Part shown: one piece after another, positions 20,922 to 28,286 of the stretch
How the letters are laid out: every line of letters starts with the position of its first letter
How positions within the stretch are numbered: the stretch's first letter is position 1
Source of the DNA: Rhizobium sp. Root1212
GTDB lineage: Bacteria > Pseudomonadota > Alphaproteobacteria > Rhizobiales > Rhizobiaceae
Direction: 5' to 3'
DNA length: 64,000 nucleotides
NCBI RefSeq assembly: GCF_001424985.1
Contig: NZ_LMDA01000028.1
Span: 96,343 to 160,342 of the forward strand
The notes under the pieces: generated by a model
The model's database searches: none
What the model was told of the DNA's origin: nothing
The model's input: the letters and a program-made list of their open reading frames with translations, nothing else
Translations under genes and position numbers: made by a program

Positions 20922-21140
20922 ATGGGAAAGAACGTGCGCGTACAAGAGGCTGCTCAATACCTAGGATTGTCAAAGTCTACTCTTGACAAACTTCGATGCT
21001 TCGGAGGCGGGCCACGATATTTCAAACTGGGGCGTCCCGTTGTCTATGACGTCGCTGACCTTGATTCGTGGATGGCTGAGCGCGCCCGCACGATCACTTG
21101 GGGAGACAATGACAACGGACAGGCGAGGGCGGCTGCGTGA
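20922..21140 (+). CDS. Excisionase/AlpA-like small HTH protein
   Basis: 72 residues containing a MerR-like winged helix of the HTH_17 type: VRVQEAAQYLGLSKSTLDKL, then GGGPRYFKLGRPVVYDVADLDSWM. It probably acts as recombination directionality factor or early regulator for the adjacent integrase. The start ATG at 20,922 follows GGAGGAAGAAGG. It overlaps the next gene by 4 nt. Confidence 0.85.
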   Translation: MGKNVRVQEAAQYLGLSKSTLDKLRCFGGGPRYFKLGRPVVYDVADLDSWMAERARTITWGDNDNGQARAAA

Positions 21141-21397
21141 GCGATTTCCGTATCGAATCAGACTCTCCGCTACTCGATCTCAGGGCTGGAGATAGCTTTG
21201 AGACGCGCGCAGTTCAGTGGCTGATGGCTGCGCACCGGCTTGTAGACCGCGCCATCGACGTCGACCGCCAAATAACCGGATATGGGGACGAAGTTTCGCT
21301 TCTTCTAACTAACCGGCAGGCCGACCACCTAGCGATGGGGTTAGCGCTACTAGCGACCCACTTCAGCAATGCTGGCCTGATGGCCAACCATAGGTGA
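21137..21397 (+). CDS. Hypothetical phage early protein
   Basis: 86 residues, GTG start overlapping the previous TGA. Mostly helical, with no recognised domain (AVQWLMAAHRLVDRAIDVDRQ). Its place in a tight early operon supports it being real. Confidence 0.6.
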   Translation: MSDFRIESDSPLLDLRAGDSFETRAVQWLMAAHRLVDRAIDVDRQITGYGDEVSLLLTNRQADHLAMGLALLATHFSNAGLMANHR

Positions 21398-21490
21398 CCC
21401 CTGCGCGGCCCTTGCGCGTATTGCCGCAAAGGCCGCGACACCCCCAACCAACGACCACAGCCGACCGGCCCGAGCCGGCGAGGAGGACAT

Positions 21491-21823
21491 TTGCGCTCAT
21501 TTACATCTAAATCTAGGGGAGAACGACTTCGTGACGGAGAGATTCCAGACCGCCCAATCCGGGGTGCTGGCATTCGGATCGAATACCATGGCAACCGACC
21601 GGCAAACGTTTATCCCGTCGAGCAATCCATGGTGTTGAATATCGAGCAGCGCCGGATCGATGAGGCGAGGCGTCGGCGGATGTCACTGGTCGAATGGTGG
21701 AGCAACGAGCCTGCTCCATCGCATGCCTCCCGTCACATTGCGGATCTGTTCTCGCGCGATTCCGACATCATCGACTTCGCGATAACTGCGATGCGCGAAA
21801 AGATCCAGCGAGACGCCGGTTGA
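21491..21823 (+). CDS. Hypothetical phage early protein
   Basis: 110 residues. The TTG start at 21,491 has GAGGAGGAC just upstream; if TTG is not used, an ATG at 21,629 would give a shorter protein. Charged, with no recognised domain. It overlaps the next gene by 1 nt. Confidence 0.55.
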   Translation: MRSFTSKSRGERLRDGEIPDRPIRGAGIRIEYHGNRPANVYPVEQSMVLNIEQRRIDEARRRRMSLVEWWSNEPAPSHASRHIADLFSRDSDIIDFAITAMREKIQRDAG

Positions 21824-22101
21824 TGAGGGTCACGGCCCTTCAACCCGTCGCCAATTCGGGCGGCGGGTCGGTCAAGGTGGTTGCCACCTTTGATCTGCAG
21901 CTGAACGACGACGTGCGTCTGTTCGGTCTCCGCTTGATGGAGGCGCCGGGCGGCAAGCGACTGATTTACGCAGCTAATGCTAACGGCGGTCGGAGGACGG
22001 CCACGTTCTCACCGTCATTGGCGACAGCGATCACCGCGTCAGCGCTAACCGAACTAGAGAGGCACGCGACCGCCGATGGCATCCACAAAAAAACAGCTTG
22101 A
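21823..22101 (+). CDS. Hypothetical protein, possibly SpoVG-like
   Basis: 92 residues. The order of segments (VTALQPVANSGGGSVKVVATFDL, then VRLFGLRLMEAPGGKRLIYAA) resembles SpoVG-fold nucleic-acid-binding proteins found in phage early regions, but the similarity is by eye only. The ATG at 21,823 overlaps the TGA of the previous gene. It overlaps the primase gene by 26 nt in another frame. Confidence 0.6.
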   Translation: MRVTALQPVANSGGGSVKVVATFDLQLNDDVRLFGLRLMEAPGGKRLIYAANANGGRRTATFSPSLATAITASALTELERHATADGIHKKTA

Positions 22102-24379
22102 ACCGACTGATGCGGCGGGCAACCTTTCGTCCGCGCTTGAGTACATCGCCGCTGGGGTGCCCGTTTTCCCCTGCAGAGCGCGCACTGAGACGGATCTGCA
22201 CACCGGCGAGGTTTACGACCCAAAGAGCCCGCTCACCTCAAACGGGCTGTACGGAGCGAGTACCAACGAACGTATTGTTCGTGAATGGTGGAGACGCAAC
22301 CCTGATGCATTGGTGGGCATCCCAACTGGAGCAAAAACAGGATTTTTTGCCCTGGACGTGGATGTGAAGGAGGGGAAGACCGGCGACATCAATCTAGCCG
22401 CGTTGGAGGCTGAGCACGTGCAGCTTCCGCAAACCGCCATCATCCAGACAGCAACTGGGGGATTCCACTACCTATTCCGGCACGTTGACGGCCTCACAAC
22501 CGCAACCGGAGGGCTTCCAGAGCACATCGATATTCGTGCCCAAGGGGGATATATAATCGGCGCCGGCAGCACTTTCCCCGACGGCAGGCGATATAAATAT
22601 CTTGGCGGTACGTCAGCCGAATTCATCGCCGCAATCGGCAGTATTGCGGAGCCCCCGGCCTGGCTAATTGACGTCATTCGCACGCCAAGGCACGGGGCGG
22701 TTTCTGGCTCTTTCGCCGCAATGCCTCGCAATGACTCCGTGTCGGCCGCTGAAGTCGAAGAACTGCTCTCGTACATCAGTCCAGACTGCGCCTATCAGGA
22801 TTGGCTGAGCGTCCTCATGGCCGTTCACGAGGAACTTGGCGATGGCGGTCTCGCTATTGCGGACGCGTGGAGTGCTGGCGGTTCCAAATATCGAAAGGGA
22901 GATGTGTTTCGCCGATGGAAGACATTTAAGCCGGGAGGCGGGGTCGGTATGGGTTCGCTCACCGTTCTCGCCCGAGACGGTGGTGCTGATCTGTCGGGCA
23001 TCGCGAGGAGGCATCGCGGATGTGAGAGGGACGGAACACGGTCAATCGACGCTGAAAAGCTTTCGGCATTCGTTGCCAGGGGGCTTGCCAAGAACCAGCA
23101 CGACGCAAGTGCTCGGGTGGGCACCCTCCCTAGCAGTCGATCAGAAGCGGCGCAGGCATCCGGCTCATCCGAACCGGCCAATGACAACACTCCGCCCGCG
23201 CCGTCAAAGTTCTCGATTTTTGATTGGCCGAGCAGCCGATTTGTTGGTGAGCCCCCGGTGGTGAAAGAACTCGTTGAGGGTACTATCCCGCAGGCGGTTC
23301 CAGGCATGATCGCCGCGATGGGTGATACCGGGAAATCCTATGCAGCGCTTGAACTACATCGAAGGGTGTCTTTCGGCTCCTCCGCTTTTGATTCTCCCAT
23401 CTTCGGGGGACGCGTTCTAGCTACCGGTACTTCCGTCCTGGTCACAAGCGAGGATGATTCCGGGGAGGTACATCGACGCCTTGCTGCATTGGATCGCCAT
23501 GAACATCGCTTAACCGACGGCCAGAAGTTGCTTGTGGTGCCATTACCGTCAGCCGGCGGCCCGCGGGCATTTTGGCGTGAGGACAAGAAACTTGGCCTAA
23601 TCGAGACCGATGACTGGAAGCGCCTCTGCGACGAACTTGTCAGCATCGAGGATCTGCGGCTAGTTACGCTCGACCCGCTTGCGAGCTTTGCGCACGTCCA
23701 GATCAACGAGGACCCGGCGGCAGGTGCATTTGTCTGTGCGTCTCTCGGTGCGCTGGCAGCTCAAACGCGGGCTTCGGTGTTGGTTTTGCACCATATGAAG
23801 AAGGTGGCAAAGCCGATCGAGAGCCTGGCGGATGCGCGCGAAGCAATCCGGGGCAGCACAGCGCTAGTCGACGGTTTGCGCTTGGCGTACGCACTTTGGC
23901 CTGCAGAGGAAAAGCGCGGTCGTGCGATCTGCAAAGATTTAGGGGTTGAATACGCAGCCAATAAAGTCGTCTTCGGGGGTGTCGTGAAAGCCAACGGCGC
24001 AGCCCGACGGATAGTCTCGACATACGTCCGAAACGACTTTGGCCTGTTGGTAGATCGGACCGTAGGAATCGGTGCGTCGGGCCTGCCGCAGGACGATCTC
24101 CTGGAGCAGCTCGTAGCCGCGATAGCGGCTGCCGCAGAAGCTGGACAGCCTCTTACTAAAACAGGCGCAACGGGCTTATTCGAAAATCGCGAACGCCTTG
24201 GGGAAGGCTTGAGCCAACTCTCGCGTCACAAAATTGAGGGGCTGGCGCAGCGACTAGTCGATAGTCAACGCGTGGTGAAATGCTTGGCTGGCGGCACGAC
24301 GCCGAAGTGGCTGGACGTTCCGACAGGTCGCTTTGCAATGGGTCTGGGCGAGTTCCGGAAGGGTATGGCGCGCGGGTAG
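22076..24379 (+). CDS. Phage replication protein: prim-pol primase plus RepA-like ATPase/helicase
   Basis: 767-residue replication initiation protein. The N-terminal bifunctional primase/polymerase domain (residues about 17-200) has the metal-binding GFFALDVDVKEG and FHYLFRH segments. A PriCT-2-like domain follows (about 220-310, SYISPDCAYQDWLSVLMAVHEELG). The C-terminal RecA-type AAA_25 ATPase (about 400-650) has a Walker A MGDTGKSYAAL and a Walker B-like LRLVTLDPLASF. Such proteins prime and unwind at the phage origin. The repeat cluster immediately downstream is a candidate origin. Confidence 0.88.
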   Translation: MASTKKQLEPTDAAGNLSSALEYIAAGVPVFPCRARTETDLHTGEVYDPKSPLTSNGLYGASTNERIVREWWRRNPDALVGIPTGAKTGFFALDVDVKEGKTGDINLAALEAEHVQLPQTAIIQTATGGFHYLFRHVDGLTTATGGLPEHIDIRAQGGYIIGAGSTFPDGRRYKYLGGTSAEFIAAIGSIAEPPAWLIDVIRTPRHGAVSGSFAAMPRNDSVSAAEVEELLSYISPDCAYQDWLSVLMAVHEELGDGGLAIADAWSAGGSKYRKGDVFRRWKTFKPGGGVGMGSLTVLARDGGADLSGIARRHRGCERDGTRSIDAEKLSAFVARGLAKNQHDASARVGTLPSSRSEAAQASGSSEPANDNTPPAPSKFSIFDWPSSRFVGEPPVVKELVEGTIPQAVPGMIAAMGDTGKSYAALELHRRVSFGSSAFDSPIFGGRVLATGTSVLVTSEDDSGEVHRRLAALDRHEHRLTDGQKLLVVPLPSAGGPRAFWREDKKLGLIETDDWKRLCDELVSIEDLRLVTLDPLASFAHVQINEDPAAGAFVCASLGALAAQTRASVLVLHHMKKVAKPIESLADAREAIRGSTALVDGLRLAYALWPAEEKRGRAICKDLGVEYAANKVVFGGVVKANGAARRIVSTYVRNDFGLLVDRTVGIGASGLPQDDLLEQLVAAIAAAAEAGQPLTKTGATGLFENRERLGEGLSQLSRHKIEGLAQRLVDSQRVVKCLAGGTTPKWLDVPTGRFAMGLGEFRKGMARG

Positions 24380-24396
24380 AGCGCGCCCTAAGAACG

Positions 24397-24581
24397 TTTC
24401 CAACGGTATCGGAAATGGCGGTTTCCATGGAAATGGGAACGGAAAATGTAACGTAAACAGTAGCTTAGCGTTTCCATCGCCAGCACTTCCAGCGGAAATG
24501 GAAACGCGTAACCAATTGAAAAATTTGAGATTTCCGGGTTTCCAGAGTTTGCCCCTCTTACAGAGGGGATGCATCTGGAAA
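24397..24581. repeat. GGAAA/TTTCC repeat cluster, candidate phage origin or operator
   Basis: Within 185 bp I count six GGAAA and five TTTCC pentamers, most extended to GGAAATG or GTTTCCA. They include the perfect palindrome TTTCCATGGAAA (24,423-24,434), inverted 10-mers GCGTTTCCAT (24,468-24,477) and ATGGAAACGC (24,498-24,507), and a 7-bp stem with 3-nt loop, CCCCTCT/AGAGGGG (24,552-24,568). It lies directly after the primase-helicase gene in an otherwise empty 230-bp gap. Iteron-type replication origin or a protein-binding regulatory array (inferred). Confidence 0.55.
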
Positions 24582-24609
24582 TGCAATCCCCCAGAGCAGA
24601 GGAGGAAGA

Positions 24610-25005
24610 ATGCAGATGCCAAACGACTTTCAAACTCACCTTCGCGCGATCCCACACATAACCGAGGAGTCCGACGCAGAGACCTACTTGCGAGCTTTTG
24701 CCCGCATGACGGTGGATGAGGATGTCGATGAAGAATACGTTTTGGCTGCCGCGCAAGATGCCATCCGATTTGTCAGCCACGACGCATTTCGGCGCGGTTT
24801 TGAAGCTTGTCACGAAAATTGCGTCGTCCCCCAGCAGCAGAAAAGCGTCAGCCGCGAAGCGGCGATCATGGCGCTTCGGCAATACGGCGCCAGAGTTCGC
24901 CAGGGCATCGCCGCGCACTTCGAAGACGGACCTGGCATTCCGACTCGGATAAGCTTCGAAATCGACAACATGACCTTGCCGCCGACGAAGGGCCTGCTTC
25001 CATGA
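24610..25005 (+). CDS. Hypothetical phage protein
   Basis: 131 residues, acidic N-terminal half (ITEESDAETYLRAFARM), no recognised domain. It follows a GGAGGAAGA ribosome site and overlaps the next gene by 4 nt. Confidence 0.6.
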   Translation: MQMPNDFQTHLRAIPHITEESDAETYLRAFARMTVDEDVDEEYVLAAAQDAIRFVSHDAFRRGFEACHENCVVPQQQKSVSREAAIMALRQYGARVRQGIAAHFEDGPGIPTRISFEIDNMTLPPTKGLLP

Positions 25006-25226
25006 ACTGGTCCGCGAGAGAACTGCGCCTTACGCGCGTTCAGGCCGATTATCTGACACGCGGATTTAGCTCGGTGCACCAGCGGGTGACCGACCGCACC
25101 GAGTTGATTCTCGAAAGCCGCCGTATGCTGCTGTGGAAGCGGCAATCTGATGGGACCTACGCGCGGTTACGCTCGCCGAAGGGTGATGCGGCACTTGCCA
25201 AATTTAATTCGAGGGAGAAAGCATGA
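25002..25226 (+). CDS. Hypothetical small phage protein
   Basis: 74 residues, basic (ELRLTRVQADYLTRG, ESRRMLLWKRQ). The ATG overlaps the upstream TGA and its own stop overlaps the next start, so it lies inside a coupled three-gene operon. No domain recognised. Confidence 0.6.
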   Translation: MNWSARELRLTRVQADYLTRGFSSVHQRVTDRTELILESRRMLLWKRQSDGTYARLRSPKGDAALAKFNSREKA

Positions 25227-26425
25227 CAGAGCGCACCACTGCAGACCATCGCATAACAGTAGCAGCTTGGAGTGCGGCTGCCCCCCCTGACGACGCGGAA
25301 ATTTTGGGTATGCCGTCGACCAAGCGCGCGAAGGAGAAGAAGCCTCGTCATCGAGATCTCTCCAAATTGTCCTCAATCATGGCCTTCCACCGACGGCCGG
25401 AGGGTGTTGCGGAGCAAGCGCCATCCGAACCACTGGCTCGCGAGCAGACCGCTCCGATGGGAACAAACTGGCGGGTAACCCCAGCCAATCACAACCGACG
25501 GCCAGAGGACTTCGCGAATGAGCGAGCGGTCGAATACGTTCCGTCCGTACCTGCAATCGAAACCGCGATGGCGACGGTCGAGATGAAGTATCGTCTGGAG
25601 CCGATGATGCGTCGTCAGGACGACGAGGGATGGGAACTACGCCGATCGAGCCGCGAGGTGCACGGCATCCCGGTGGCGGGCGACATTCTGCATGGCGTGC
25701 ATGTCGACGATGACGGCAAGGAGCATAAGGTTATCACCCGCATAGGCCGACTTAGGTTTAGTGATGGCACGCAGACTGAACGGGGCTACAAGTTATCTTT
25801 TGGGAAGGTCGTCGAGGCGCAAATCGTTCTGCCGGTCGGCTGCATGTTGGGCTGCCGGGAGAAGTCGACGCGGGACAAAGGCGCGGTCCAAGATCCGGTC
25901 GAGCTTGCGTGTACGCATGATTATTTCGCCGGCAAGAATGAGCCACCCGGGCTTTTCGACGCCCAATCCGCTGGCCGCGTGAAATCAAAGTCGCGTGCCT
26001 CAAGGACCGGCCCAAGAACGAAGGCAGAGGCTAAGCAGTGGCTGGCGGAGGCTGTCGCCAATACACCCGTCATGCCACCTGTTACAAAGTGCCCCGATGG
26101 CTTCCCCGCTGGCCCAAAGAATTTGGCCCACCTCTTTCCAGGCCTTGTAAAGGTCGCGACCGGAAAAGGTGGATCGCCGGGCTGGGAAGGCATTGCGTCC
26201 GAGTTCGAAGAGCGAAATGAATGGCATTTTGTTCTGCAGGGAATGAAGGATGAGCATGTCGAACTACTAACGCGCACAGCAAAAGCGAAAAGCCTCCAGG
26301 AAATCGGGGAAATCCGGGGCTACACGGGCAAATACGCAATTGAGGCCGGTCGCCGACTGCTAGTGGCGGCGAATGACAATTATCTGGAAGCTAAGAAACT
26401 CGCCACCGAGGCGAGGGCGGCCTGA
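25223..26425 (+). CDS. Hypothetical phage protein with C-terminal HTH-like helix pair
   Basis: 400 residues, not recognised. The N-terminal 110 residues are basic and probably disordered, a middle part (about 130-220) is beta-rich, and the last 90 residues form a compact helical region ending LLTRTAKAKSLQEIGEIRGY, which looks like a sigma-like or recombinase-like helix-turn-helix. It is the last rightward early gene and ends 18 nt from the convergent regulator pair. It could be a late-gene activator; this is inference only. Confidence 0.6.
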   Translation: MTERTTADHRITVAAWSAAAPPDDAEILGMPSTKRAKEKKPRHRDLSKLSSIMAFHRRPEGVAEQAPSEPLAREQTAPMGTNWRVTPANHNRRPEDFANERAVEYVPSVPAIETAMATVEMKYRLEPMMRRQDDEGWELRRSSREVHGIPVAGDILHGVHVDDDGKEHKVITRIGRLRFSDGTQTERGYKLSFGKVVEAQIVLPVGCMLGCREKSTRDKGAVQDPVELACTHDYFAGKNEPPGLFDAQSAGRVKSKSRASRTGPRTKAEAKQWLAEAVANTPVMPPVTKCPDGFPAGPKNLAHLFPGLVKVATGKGGSPGWEGIASEFEERNEWHFVLQGMKDEHVELLTRTAKAKSLQEIGEIRGYTGKYAIEAGRRLLVAANDNYLEAKKLATEARAA

Positions 26426-26443
26426 TGAACGCGGCGGCCACGG

Positions 26444-26641
26444 TCATTCCGACGGTGGCCGCCACCCCGTCTCATCCATCGCCATCATCACCAATGCAAC
26501 GAGACGCGGGATCGGCACCGGGTTAGTAGCTCGTTCAAATTCAGAAATGCGGACTGCTGACCCGTAGCCTAGAAGCGCGGCGAGCTCAGCCTGGTTAAGG
26601 CCGAGCCGCTTGCGGATGGTTTTGAATTCAACCGGCGTCAT
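26444..26641 (-). CDS. XRE-type HTH transcriptional regulator
   Basis: 65 residues that are almost entirely a lambda-repressor-like HTH: MTPVEFKTIRKRLGLNQAELAALLGYGSAVRISEFERA. Very small for a phage repressor and without a dimerisation or LexA-like cleavage domain. It is the second gene of a leftward pair and overlaps the first by 4 nt. It probably binds the palindromes upstream of the pair and may act as the prophage repressor or as the antitoxin-like member of a two-gene unit. Confidence 0.8.
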   Translation of the reverse strand: MTPVEFKTIRKRLGLNQAELAALLGYGSAVRISEFERATNPVPIPRLVALVMMAMDETGWRPPSE

Positions 26642-26844
26642 GCGGCGCGGAGGTATTCAAGGCCGCGAGCATCGATGAACAGATCAAGCTCTTCGGCCAC
26701 TTCCTGGGCCTGAATGATCAGGCGGTATGCCTTGTCCTTCGATACTTCGCTGTACATTTCGCCATCAATCCGCACGTCGAAGGCATAAACCTTGCAGTTT
26801 CCATCGAAGCGCTTTGTGATGTTGAGTTTCATGATGCCGGTCAT
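26638..26844 (-). CDS. Small hypothetical protein paired with XRE regulator
   Basis: 68 residues (64 from the in-frame ATG at 26,832). Beta-rich start (LNITKRFDGNCKVYAFDVRID) and helical end (YRLIIQAQEVAEELDLFI). First gene after the operator-overlapped leftward promoter and translationally coupled to the XRE gene. Family not recognised. The two-gene arrangement recalls toxin-antitoxin pairs in layout only. Confidence 0.6.
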   Translation of the reverse strand: MTGIMKLNITKRFDGNCKVYAFDVRIDGEMYSEVSKDKAYRLIIQAQEVAEELDLFIDARGLEYLRAA

Positions 26845-26869
26845 TTGCTTGCTCCCTTTCGATGATTAG

Positions 26870-26923
26870 AAACTAACGGATTTCCGTTTTTATGTCAACG
26901 AAAAATAACGGAATTGCGTTATT
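26870..26923 (-). promoter_or_regulatory. Leftward promoter with two palindromic operators
   Basis: On the minus strand a perfect -35 TTGACA (26,893-26,898) is spaced 17 nt from TAGTTT (26,870-26,875). Within the spacer is AACGGA-TT-TCCGTT (26,875-26,888), and just upstream is AATAACG-GAATTG-CGTTATT (26,904-26,923). Both share the AACGGA core, so one HTH protein, probably the product of 26,444-26,641, could bind both and repress its own operon and any rightward promoter. Confidence 0.6.
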
Positions 26924-26929
26924 AATTTT

Positions 26930-27221
26930 GCGGCAGCCTGACCTTTCATGGGAGTTATGCCCCTTTAATATGAAGGGGTGCGAAACCCCACCCGCCGTCA
27001 TGCTGCATTTAGTGCAGCCGCTGAACGTTGCGGGTAACTACCCACTACTGGCGACCAAACCTTAGTAGTGAACGAAGTCTGGCCCGACCGACGAGATGTC
27101 ACGCCGGCACTTCGGTGCAGCGCCATCATCGGGCATCCATTCCCCATCCCTGGCGCGCCTCCTCCGCGACAGGCGATCGTGCGGCCGCCTCCCTTCGGGT
27201 TGAGGTGGCCGCTTTTGTTTT
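26930..27221 (+). ncRNA. Hairpin-rich intergenic region ending in a terminator, candidate structured RNA
   Basis: A 388-bp stretch (26,845-27,232) has no credible protein gene. Read rightward it has CCCCTT/AAGGGG (26,960-26,978), whose GGGG can alternatively pair with CCCC at 26,986-26,989, then CTGCA/TGCAG (27,003-27,017), CACTACT/AGTAGTG (27,043-27,070) and GCAC-TTCG-GTGC (27,107-27,118). A strong intrinsic terminator follows. Either a small RNA or a long leader with attenuator before the late genes; no known RNA family is recognised. Confidence 0.4.
27181..27221 (+). terminator. Intrinsic terminator before the HNH gene
   Basis: GCGGCCGCCTC and GAGGTGGCCGC pair around a CCTTCGGG-type loop, followed by TTTTGTTTT. 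It lies 11 nt before the HNH ATG, so transcripts entering from the left are terminated or must be antiterminated. Confidence 0.75.
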
Positions 27222-27232
27222 CATGGTGAAGC

Positions 27233-27529
27233 ATGGCCAATACCAGCGCATGGCATCACCTTTACCAGCGTGCTGCATGGAAGAGACTGCGGGCCAATCA
27301 GTTGGCCATCCAGCCACTATGCGAGTTCTGCCTGATCACTGAAGAGGTGACGGCGGCTGAGGTCGTTGACCATCGTAAGCCTCACAAGGGTGATCTCGAG
27401 CTATTCTACGATCCGAGCAATCTTCAGTCTCTTTGCAAGCATCACCATGATAGTGCAAAGCAAAGCATGGAGCGAGGCAAAAAGGTTGTCACTTATGACT
27501 TGGACGGATACCCGATTGCGCTTGGATAA
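27233..27529 (+). CDS. HNH endonuclease (phage packaging-associated)
   Basis: 98 residues with a classic HNH domain: CEFCLITEEVTAAEVVDHRKPH, then NLQSLCKHHHDSAKQ, giving the zinc cysteines and catalytic His. Small HNH proteins just upstream of terS/terL are required for cos packaging in HK97-type phages, so this is likely the packaging nuclease rather than a selfish element. The ATG at 27,233 follows the terminator; the ribosome site is weak. Confidence 0.88.
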   Translation: MANTSAWHHLYQRAAWKRLRANQLAIQPLCEFCLITEEVTAAEVVDHRKPHKGDLELFYDPSNLQSLCKHHHDSAKQSMERGKKVVTYDLDGYPIALG

Positions 27530-27539
27530 TCAGAAAATA

Positions 27540-27558
27540 AATCGAAAATATTTCGATT
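27540..27558. promoter_or_regulatory. AT-rich palindrome, possible operator
   Basis: AATCGAAA and TTTCGATT form a perfect 8-bp inverted repeat around ATA, centred about 17 nt upstream of the -35 box of the packaging-operon promoter. Position and symmetry suggest a binding site for an activator or repressor. Confidence 0.4.
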
Positions 27559-27574
27559 ATATTGAATTTTATGC

Positions 27575-27604
27575 TTGACTGCTAATGTCGATACGTGCTA
27601 TACT
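27575..27604 (+). promoter_or_regulatory. Sigma-70-like promoter for the packaging operon
   Basis: TTGACT (27,575-27,580) and TATACT (27,599-27,604) are separated by 18 nt, close to the sigma-70 consensus. It lies 135 nt upstream of terS in a gap with no gene. Confidence 0.6.
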
Positions 27605-27739
27605 TGAGGGTTTGCCAGGGAGGGGGTGGGTCAATGTCTGACCGCCTCCGGCTAGGTACCGCCGTCGGTCAATCGCACTAACGCTAACACAGATTTTTGC
27701 CTCCCGCGCGCGCAAGCGCGAGGGCTGAGGAGTCCTTCC

Positions 27740-28204
27740 ATGGCCAAGCGCAAAGCGCGCATAGATAGCGCGACCGAGGCTGTGCGCGTCATGGCGAAGG
27801 CTGCGACGGAAATTCTGCCGCCGGCAAATGTGCCGCTTGACGATGCTGATCTTCCCTTCTTCCGGAATGTTGTCGCCGAGTTCGCGCGGTCGGAATGGAC
27901 AGATCATCAGCTCGAGCTTGCCGCAATGCTCGCCAGGACCATGGCGGATTTGGTGCGGGAGCAGGGGCTCCTTCGTGATGAAGGCGGCGTTGCCTTCTCC
28001 GAAAAAGGCACGCCCGTCGCCAACCCCCGGAAAGCGATCGTGCAGATGCATGCGTCGTCGATCTTGTCGTTTCGCCGATCGCTCGCACTCCACGCACGGG
28101 CTATGGGCGGCGAAGCACGGGACACGGCCAAACGACGCGAAGCGGCGAAAGAGATCGAGGGCGATAACCCGCTGGAGGACGATCTGCTCGCGCGACCAGG
28201 CTGA
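27740..28204 (+). CDS. Terminase small subunit (P27 type)
   Basis: 154 residues of the phage terminase small subunit P27 family, which recognises the packaging site and recruits the large subunit. Typical features are a basic N-terminus, FRNVVAEFARSEWTDHQLELAAMLARTMADL and the GVAFSEKGTPVANPRKAIVQ segment. Preceded by a GC hairpin and AGGAG. Downstream, an inserted HNH gene separates it from terL. Confidence 0.82.
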   Translation: MAKRKARIDSATEAVRVMAKAATEILPPANVPLDDADLPFFRNVVAEFARSEWTDHQLELAAMLARTMADLVREQGLLRDEGGVAFSEKGTPVANPRKAIVQMHASSILSFRRSLALHARAMGGEARDTAKRREAAKEIEGDNPLEDDLLARPG

Positions 28205-28286
28205 ACGGGGTATGAAAGAATAGCTTGGCTAGGGTCGCCCCCGAAAAGCGGTCATCCAGCCGCCTGCCAAGCGCTACATCTGGATA

